A DNA stretch of 64,000 nucleotides from Hyaloscypha bicolor E (Eukaryota; Ascomycota; Leotiomycetes; Helotiales; Hyaloscyphaceae). This document shows positions 56,756 to 64,000 of this stretch, piece after piece. The notes under the pieces are model-generated. The model saw only the letters and a list, made by a program, of their open reading frames with translations. It ran no database searches and had not been told where the DNA came from. The stretch is from contig NW_020194558.1 of NCBI RefSeq assembly GCF_002865645.1, positions 496,001 through 560,000 of the forward strand. Reading direction: 5' to 3'. Numbering within the stretch: position 1 is the stretch's first letter; the number at the start of each line of letters is the position of its first letter. The position numbers and the translations under genes were made by a program.

Positions 56756-59313
56756 TTTTTCGGAGTGGAGTTTGATTGTGGAAAAGCTTGCGAGAACGTG
56801 TGTTGTGTAACTTGGAGACTCTTTGATAGTGGTACTTCGAAGGACGGCTATAGGAATTTTGAAGGTATATATGTTCCTTTGGATTGCGTTGTGATTTGGT
56901 TGTGGTTTTCCGAGGTGGCACGTTCGCATCAGGTCGTGGTGTGATTTGACGAACAAATGAAGCATTCCCAGTTCTGGATTTCGGGAGCTGCCGAAATCAA
57001 CTGATGTCAGTTGAAAGACAACACCACTTCTTGCACCACTCGCACGATTTCTGGGCGAGGGATTTTAGGTGACTCAAACTGAGCAATATCATTCGATAAT
57101 TGAATATCTTGCTACCCATAATTGATTTTCTCTTCTTCGGAAATAGGGCCCCAGGCGGGAGTATTCGGAGGTTAACTAAAACCAGCCTCTAGGAGGCACC
57201 GTTAACAAAAACTAGCCAAGCAGAACAGAGTAGGAGGGACCTTACACGAGGAATGGGATTTTTATCCTCTTTTTTTTTTTTTAAGGAATTGCGACCTTAT
57301 GGAGTGCTGGGTCGTCTTTTCTTTTCAAGAAGCACTCACATGCCACGAAGTGATGGAAGAATCCATCACCTTCTCCATACTTTCCGTTTGGACTACGAGG
57401 TGACATGTAGTAATTAGCAAGTCATGGATCAAAAATATCAGTGAATGGCGCGGGTAGAAACTAGAACTATGCTGCAACCTTAACGGGGCAAATAGAAGTC
57501 AAGAGGAGCGATCGGGTACTGAGACAGCAGGGTATAAGAAGCGGTCCTAGACCATTTCCTTTCTACCTCCCAAATTTAAGCGCCAATGCTGGACCAACAT
57601 CTGTTGAGCCAGATTTTGGTTCCGTAACTGGTGAAGAAATCAGATGAGGATTTTGCTCTTCCTGGAGTCTGGACATTCTTTAATAATTTCTCCTAGCACA
57701 CTCTGTGGTTTAGAGCAAAATAGGAAGGGAGCTAGCAAAGACTTTTGGATAAGAGGCCTTGTCAAGCCTTGTTATACTGTAATTCTACCCATCCACCCAT
57801 CCTTTTCCAGCGCCAAGTGCCATGTATTGTGCTCGGATTAAAACAAGACAATCGTACTTGCTTTGGTCTCTTGAGATATGGTACTGATGCTTATACTGCT
57901 ATTCATTTGTTTCTTTGCGCTCTCAATGAAGTTGGAGTCACGAGTTAAGTTGTGACATGAGCTCGATGGCCCTGCCATCCTGAAGATTAGGGGTATTGCC
58001 GAGGTTTAGCGATCCCCTATACCCTGTAAACGATTCTAAATTAGCGTGACATCGCGCTGATCTCGGCGCGAGTCGCGTTAACTCAAATCTCCTTAGGCGT
58101 CCTCAACATTGTCTCCCTCACAACCTTCCATCGTTCAATCATTGAAGTAAACCATCTCACCACGGCTACTCGAAGTTATTGAATCCCTATACTAAGAAAA
58201 GCCAGCCGCTTGCTGATATCTCTCTCCTGCAACCCAGCTAGAAAACTACATTTTCGAATTCAGCCCTGAGCCTATAACCTTTAAGGCAAAGCGGGCAGTC
58301 ATTCGCAAGGTCTCGATGACAGCCTCCACAACCTTCAGTCAACTGCATATCGGCCTACAGATAGCCTTCCAATGGAATGAAGCTCACGAGTGGGAATTTA
58401 ACGTCAAACATTCCTCTGAATGGACAAATACAGAACGCTAGAAGTCTCTAGCCAGGATCGAATCATCCACATAAAGAATGTTTTAAAGCGAGCGAGCTTC
58501 GTGATAGCAAAGCTACGTTCGACGATCTTCTAGAAGACACACCATACAGCGAGAGGATAGTGGATTATGTTTGAGATTTTGGGTGAAATTGGAACCACAT
58601 CAATCACTCCCGAGGGAAGGAAGGAGAACCAAGTCATATACAGTTGATCTTTCGGAATGGAAAACCTCCACCAGAGGATCCGCCATTCGATGTCGAACCT
58701 TTCGAAAAGAGGGAAAGGAGAAAGTCAATGTGCGGTTGAGCAAAATTCACTGCGGAATGAAGGATGTGGAGGGGGTTTCCGAAAACAAGCCGCAATATAC
58801 CTCGGCCGAGAAATGGGATCCTACACGTTCTACGAAAGCAGTTGTTCCCTTGAAAGAAGGGAAAGGCCAAGCATCTCCTGCGCAGACAATGCCGACCGTT
58901 CCACAAGACGAACAAAAAGAGACGTGGGGACGCTGGTGAGAATGCAGGCTGATCATCCAGAAGTATGAAGATGAAATGGGTGAGTATCCATCGGATTTAC
59001 GATTGTATTCCCGTGTATCGTATCTCATTCTGTCACCAAAATGCGAAAATTTCGAATCTGAGCTCGGTTGATAATGCAAACCAGGCCAGAGAATGGAGAA
59101 CTCCATTTCAGACACGTCACTAGTGCGGAAGTTTTAGAAAGATCGGCGGGTTATTCCCTTCATTCGAGGTAAAATTACGACTGGGCTTGTGGCGCAGTGC
59201 TTACGGTAAGCTGACGATCGGGCTCTATCAGGAAACCTGCTTGCCCCGCAAACCCCCCAATTTCCCCACTGCTCGTCACCAAGAGCAACAACTAGCTCAT
59301 CCCAAGGGATTCC
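56756..59313. other. Long stretch with no supported gene
   Basis: A poly-T run lies at about 57270-57282. Overlapping open frames at 58570-58970 exist in three frames with no motif. I see no RNA gene or repeat. Confidence 0.4.
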
Positions 59314-60345
59314 ATGAAGAAAATGGTTTTGCACATCAAGAAAGTAGCCGTAGCTGGACCGAATGGCAATACTGGGCCAACAGTCGTGAAGACTCTTGTC
59401 GCCTCCGGCTTTGACGTGACAGCTGTCACACGCTCCCTTGCAAAGACAAGAGATATTCTAGGCCCTGAGATCGACATCATAGAAGTTGACTACCTCTCTC
59501 AGCACTCTCTTGTCTCAGCACTCAGGGGCATCGATGCTGTCGTTGTCTGCGGGGTGGGAATGTACGCCTCTCATTGAATTCCACGCATTCCCTCAACTAA
59601 CACAACACTCCCCAGGTTACCAGAGCAAACCAACCTCATCGACGCCGCCATCGCGGCCGGCGTGCGGCGTTTTCTTCCTGCCTCTTTAGATACCGACATC
59701 AGCAATCCTGTCCTTCGCTCCTTCCCGTTTGCCCAGAACAAAACTATCGTCCAAGAATACCTCAAGAGCCGTGAATCAGTCATCTCCCACACGAGTATCA
59801 GGACCGGTCCGCTGCTAGACTACGTTCTTTCCCTCGGTGCGATAATCAATATGAGAGAGCACTCCATGACTCGGTTTGATGATGGCGAGAAGAAATTCAG
59901 TACCGCCACGATCCAAACAGCGAGCAAAGCAGTAGCCGCGGTGCTGAGGATGGGAAAAGAGGCGGAGAATCGTGATTTCCGGGTTCATGATATTGTAACG
60001 AGCCAAAACGAACTGCTGAAATGGGGGAAAGAGGTTGTTCCGGATGCTGAGTGGACTGTCACGCCTGCGAACACGGAGGATATGGCGAAGAAAGTGGTGG
60101 AAGCGAGTAAGGTGGATCCAGAAAGCCGAATGGTGGATATCATGTTCAAGGCGCTTGCTATTTTTGGGAAGGAATTCAACTCTGTTTTTGAGGAGGCCAA
60201 TAATGAGGTGTTAGGTATTGGGATGATTGGTGAAAGTGAGGTTAAGGAGATGTTGAGGAGTTTTGCTGGTGCAGTGCAGAGTAGCGCCGGGGAGCGTGAT
60301 GCAGCCATCATCAACAAGCTAAGCTCTAGCGGAAACGAAGAATGA
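59314..60345 (+). CDS. NmrA-like / isoflavone-reductase-type NAD(P)-binding protein
   Basis: Atypical short-chain dehydrogenase fold, 325 aa, from exons 59314-59561 and 59616-60345 (54-nt intron). The dinucleotide-binding loop is VAVAGPNGNTGPTVVKTLVA (GxxGxxG), followed by the strand-2 TAVTRS. GIDAVVVCGVG leads over the intron into MLPEQTNLIDAAIAAGVRRF and LPASLDTD, which is the NmrA/isoflavone reductase pattern. NPVLRSFPFAQNKTIVQEYL and RTGPLLDYVLSL follow. Fungal members range from redox sensors (NmrA) to small-molecule reductases; substrate is unknown. ATG at 59314 has a second Met three codons on. It converges on the truncated HET-like gene, 127 bp between. Confidence 0.86.
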
Positions 60346-60472
60346 TATCTGGTCAGACCCTGTAGGATCTCTTCAGTATTTGAGTTCTCCAGTATTCAGA
60401 TCTGGAGAGTTCAGTGGTGGGCCTTTCCCAAGTCATGATAGATAGAACTGACCTTTCGCCTCAACAGCAGAC

Positions 60473-60907
60473 TCAATTTTTTGATGGAGCAGGGACTAAT
60501 CGAATCCAAAAGTCCTCACCCTTCGCCACTGTCTTAAATTCAAAGACAGCACACTCTGCATTCTGCTCCCCGCACTCTCTACGGGCTATCAACTCCTTCC
60601 TTTCATCCGGCTTCAACCCCTCTATAATAGCGCAGAGAGGACAGCCATTGCCTGATATTTCGGCTACCTTGTCTGTGTTCTTGTAAACACAGCCTGTCTC
60701 ATTCAAAATAAACGCCACTAGCCTCCCATTCCAGAAAGCTTCGCCATTGTATACACCCTCCTCGTTTGCTTTCAAGTTTGTATCTAAGGCTGCGATGAAA
60801 GACCTGCACGTGGTGCAGACAGTGTGCTCCACGTCTCTGGTAGCCGGTACTTGATAATTATCACAGTCGAGGTAGCAGACAGGGCTTGAGAACTCTCGGT
60901 CGTCCAT
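60473..60907 (-). CDS. Truncated HET-type protein, N-terminal Cys-rich part only
   Basis: 145 aa from ATG 60907. The pattern CTTCRSFIAALDTNL ... SGNGCPLCAIIEGLKPDERK is the CxxC...GCxxC module that precedes the HET (heterokaryon incompatibility) domain in many fungal proteins. The frame ends at 60473 after RLVPAPSKN, and downstream 120 bp shows no HET-domain sequence, so the effector domain is missing. Possible readings: a decapitated pseudogene, or a small stand-alone protein. A pentanucleotide repeat and a transposon end lie directly upstream of its start. Confidence 0.5.
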   Translation of the reverse strand: MDDREFSSPVCYLDCDNYQVPATRDVEHTVCTTCRSFIAALDTNLKANEEGVYNGEAFWNGRLVAFILNETGCVYKNTDKVAEISGNGCPLCAIIEGLKPDERKELIARRECGEQNAECAVFEFKTVAKGEDFWIRLVPAPSKN

Positions 60908-60977
60908 TTGAAATAGCGCGTCAAGTGCTGGATGTTCTGAAGAGATAGTTGACTTGAAAGGCTGGAGGTGGAGGATA

Positions 60978-61006
60978 AAGTGAAGTGAAGTGAAGTGAAG
61001 TGAAGT
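60978..61006. repeat. (TGAAG)n microsatellite
   Basis: About five tandem TGAAG units 70 bp upstream of the HET-like start codon. Confidence 0.8.
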
Positions 61007-61081
61007 ACCATGTGTTGCTCCCGCTCGGCTTAACGCGGGGAAGGTCAGCCTCCCTTTCGGACCCCAGAGCCGAATGGTAAT

Positions 61082-61160
61082 GAAAGCCGTAAGGATCACA
61101 TGTGCCAGCGCGAAATGCGAAAAGCCTTCACCCCACCAAAAATCGCCCGCAACTAAAATA
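61082..61160 (+). repeat. Third copy of the 9.5-kb element's terminal repeat (deleted variant)
   Basis: GAAAGCCGTAAGGATCA is followed shortly by GTGCCA and CACCCCACCAAAAATCGCC then CGCAACTAAAATACC, matching both ends of the 13738-23210 element but lacking about 50 bp of its middle. No partner end is seen to the right within the window, so this is a solo end or a fragment. Confidence 0.65.
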
Positions 61161-61189
61161 CCTCTATTTGCGTGCGCAACCCCACTTAA

Positions 61190-61392
61190 CTCAGGAAGGC
61201 GGAGCGTAAGGAGATGTTTCGGGAAGCGAGGAGAGTGCAGAGACTGGAAGAGCGGAGGCAGAAGGTGCTTGAAAAGGAAATTGCAGCGTTCGATTCGGAT
61301 GCGCGTCCTTCCCAGAACCCAATGGCAGCCCCCTTTCTACCGGGGTTCGGGGCTGGCACCCAACCTGCCCCCCATCTTGCCACTCCAACCTG
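61190..61392 (+). pseudogene. Charged-helix ORF fragment next to the transposon end
   Basis: Plus frame KAERKEMFREARRVQRLEER, RQKVLEKEIAAFDSDARPSQ, NPMAAPFLPGFGAGTQPAPH then stop. There is no clear ATG start at the head. A Glu/Arg-rich helix before a Pro/Gly tail is common at the C-terminus of fungal transposon proteins, so I read it as cargo or remnant of the element whose end is at 61082. Not identified further. Confidence 0.35.
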
Positions 61393-61861
61393 AAGTCACT
61401 CGTAGTTCACTTGTATTTGACAACGCAATGGTATTTAGGCTTCTTGAATAATAAAGAGAAAGAAGATTTTGATAAGATTTTACCCTAAACCTTCCTCTTT
61501 TAGAAATACAAACTTCAATTGGATCTAATAAAGTCCACGGGGCTTGGTCAGGAGGAGTATAAGTTCCAGGATATCAGAGATTATAGATTTTGACTTATAT
61601 CCCTAACCCAAGAGTACCTAGCCCATACACATGAATGGCACTTCCGAAATGACGCCCCGTGAATTGACCACGCTTGATATATCATGCTAGCCAACGGTAA
61701 ACTTACGAAGGGGTATCCGCACAACGCTTCAATATTCACTTCCTCACCGTGAAAACACCCTAACACAAACCCAAAATATCCATGAACTCCTTTATACAGC
61801 AGACGCAACATATATGATGAACAGCCTTCCACGTTTCTTGATTTCTGGTCGACTGGGCCAA
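61393..61861. other. Intergenic, no gene supported
   Basis: 3' flank of the ankyrin gene. Nothing recognised. Confidence 0.4.
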
Positions 61862-64000
61862 TTATTGCCTCTTAACACCCCTCTCCAGAAGGGAACTCGG
61901 ATCCAGCACCGCGCCCGCATGCTCAAGGTGTGAGATGACCTCTTTAACTAGATAAACCAACACATGGTCATTGTGCTTAACCGCCTCATCAAGCGCATGA
62001 TGCGTAGCTTGCAGGACGCTTAATTCATTATCTGCCTCTTGTCAGCGTCACCATCGCCACGAAGCCCCGAACAAAAAGCAGAAAAATGCAAACATACCAG
62101 ATCTCGCATTGACATTAGCCCCCGCCTCAATCAAACTCCGAACCGAGTCCGGCCGTCCCAGAATTGCAGCACTGTGCAGCGCCGTTGCCCCCTCGCGATC
62201 CTTCATGTTCACCTTCACTTTATTCCTCAATCTCTCCTCGAGATCTTTCCCAAGGATCGTATCCAGGTACTTGCTCATCGTCGCGCCGGTCTCCTTTCCC
62301 TTCCCTGGTCTCTCACGAATAAATGAGCGGAGTGGGTGTGAGCCTTCGAGATTCAGGAGGTTGAGGTCGATGCCGCGGGCTATGAAGTACTCGAGGTTTA
62401 GGAGGATGTAGTTTCCTTCGCGGTTGTGCAGGTTCAGTTTGTCATCTTTGAGGGTGAAGTGCTCCAGTCTTAAGAGGACATCATTGGTGGATTCCAGGCG
62501 GGAGAGGGCATGTACGGCGTTATCACCTGTTTCGGGGTCGATGTAGGAGGGGCGGTAACGTGCTTCCAGCACGATGTCTTGGGCTTTGATTTGCTTGACA
62601 CGCTCTAGGCGCCATTCTTTGGTTGTGAGGCTTTCATCTGCGGCGGAGTCTTCCTCTGGGAGCGTGCTGTGCCGTTGCCAAGGTTTCATTGGTGCTTGGT
62701 CGATTACTTGCCCGTGGCAGTCGTAGGTGAGGGGGATGATGTCTTCTGGAGTCCGGCCGAATCGGTCGGGTACTGTTGAGGAGTATCCGGCATCGACCAG
62801 CATTCTGCATGAACGGTCAGCGTTCAGGGAGAGAAAGGTCACGTGAATAAGGATAGTTTCCATGGAGAAGAGGAGCAGTCTTTGCTTACTTGAAGATCTT
62901 AGCCTTGAGCTCTGGTTCCGTGATTTTCAATGCAAGAGCATGCATGATCGTCTGACCGTCATTGTCCCTCCAGTCAAAGACTCTATCATGGTGAAGAAGC
63001 TTCAAGAGCTTGATCAAATCATCGCTCTTGAGACAATCGGAGTTCGGTTCGAGTGTAAAAGGTTCAATTGGCCGCAAACAGTAGATGAAGAGTTCACCCG
63101 CTGTGTTGGCAATGTATGGGTCCACACCGACGTCAACCAGGGCCTTGAGATGCTGGTACCCGGCCCCACCTGCAGCTGCATAATGCAGTGCGCTGTTGCC
63201 TGCCGCGTCGAGGGCACAGAAGTCGTAGACACCCTCCAATTTCAGTTCACTAAGGAATACTTCTAGTTTGAGATAACGTGCCGACCATGCTAAGTTGTGA
63301 ATAGAGGAGTAGCGGCAATATGTGCAGGTTGGAATATCCTTGCATTGGTTCTTGCTTTGCGGTTCATGGAGGGTATGGCAAGCCACACGATATAGGCCGT
63401 TGAACTCTTTCAGTGACTGTATGTTCATTTGTCGGACTTGATCGAGTGTCAAGCTTGAAGTATGACCAGTAGCGTATCCAGAGTCGTCCGTATTATATGT
63501 AAATTGAGAAGGGGCGTATCTTTTCTTGCCGCACGAGGAAATGGAGGAGGCGGCAGACTTTGGCTTGAACAAAGATCGAAGTCTGTTGCGTGCCCCTGAA
63601 TTGCTGCCCGAACTGCCGAGGCGTTGAAGTGGATTTCTGACATTGTTTGGTTCGCTCTTCCGTTGGAACGATTCGATGGCTTCATCATACAAGGATGATC
63701 CTTCAGTTTGGTCCTTTATGACTGAGAGGGATGGCATCCAGACTGCACTGTTCTGGGATGTCCAAGGATCAGAACCTTTGTTGCCTTGACAGTCTCCTGC
63801 TGGGATGCTGTCTTGGTCGTAAGAATCAGTATCTATTCCGAAATACGCGCCCCCGCTGAGTTCCATTGTGAAATCTTGAAGCAGATCCGGTTGCTCAAAG
63901 ATGCTCATGGCTTCGTCCAGGTTGGTGGTGGAGCCTTCACCAGGAGACCAAAACGATGATAGCATATCGGTCTCGGGGCTCAAAGTCGGTGCGCGAGCTG
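61862..64000 (-). CDS. Ankyrin-repeat protein, 5' end beyond the window
   Basis: Three exons in view: 62890-64000 (open to the edge), 62098-62804 and 61862-62031, with introns 62805-62889 and 62032-62097. The frame from the edge (ARAPTLSPETDMLSSF) is open, and the codon at 63983 is TTG, so the gene probably starts to the right, perhaps with a Clr5-type DNA-binding domain as in similar fungal ankyrin proteins (inference). After a Ser-rich region come CTYCRYSSIHNLAWSARYLK, then ankyrin units GNSALHYAAAGGAGYQHLKA, VDVGVDPYIANTAGE, DNDGQTIMHALALKI, MLVDAGYSSTVPDRFGRTPE and GATALHSAAILGRPDSVRSL followed by IEAGANVNARS. The last exon closes with ATHHALDEAVKHNDHVLVYL. Likely a protein-interaction scaffold. 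No stops interrupt it. Confidence 0.82.

Noticed and set aside
58571..58968. Plus frames of 103-122 codons
   Set aside because: Three overlapping frames on both strands, no ATG at the head of the longest, no motif.
1..64000. CRISPR arrays, bacterial operons or riboswitches
   Set aside because: Fungal gene structure throughout, and none of the tandem arrays has unique spacers.

Overview
This window is filamentous ascomycete (Pezizomycotina) nuclear DNA. The genes carry short 44-120 nt GT-AG introns. Fungal families are present: laccase, M28 aminopeptidase, two Zn2Cys6 regulators, Reg1-type phosphatase regulator, HET-like and ankyrin proteins. Gene-bearing blocks of ordinary composition alternate with very AT-rich blocks whose coding relics are full of TAG/TAA stops, the mark of repeat-induced point mutation (RIP). 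A Leotiomycete is my best guess, with low confidence.

Layout. 1-11.5 kb holds a secretome-leaning block: laccase (-, cut by the left edge), a Ser/Thr-rich secreted protein (+), a leucine-aminopeptidase-like M28 enzyme (+), a Zn2Cys6 regulator (-) and a SET protein with a signal peptide (+). 11.5-23.3 kb is transposon territory: an 858-bp TA-flanked MITE-like element sits 37 bp from a ~9.5-kb element bounded by 128-bp inverted repeats. The large element holds decayed coding relics, including an integrase/DDE-core transposase. 23.6-24.7 kb is an intact short-chain dehydrogenase gene. 24.7-28.5 kb is AT-rich relic sequence with a truncated GT90/CAP10 pseudogene and a 422-bp MITE. 28.9-30.9 kb encodes a second Zn2Cys6 regulator, paralogous to the first. 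31.8-33.77 kb is an extreme AT block.

34-45 kb has a Reg1/Hex2-like PP1 regulator (-), a kinase relic and a kelch-BTB gene (-). 45.9-54 kb is the housekeeping part: Cdc20-type APC/C activator (+), TFIIA large subunit (+) and a conserved fungal protein of unknown function with a C2H2-like N-terminus (-). 54-64 kb has a weak coding-like stretch, a small broken gene, an NmrA-like oxidoreductase (+), a truncated HET-like N-terminus (-) next to a third copy of the large element's terminal repeat, and an ankyrin-repeat gene (-) running off the right edge.

All splice sites were placed by eye from reading-frame continuity, GT/AG borders and known family motifs. For each multi-exon gene described as complete, the exon sum is a multiple of three. 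The kelch-BTB and Cdc20 genes are divergent and share a 716-bp intergenic region. The most notable non-genic structure is the 9.5-kb inverted-repeat element: its ends are almost unmutated while its interior is heavily decayed.
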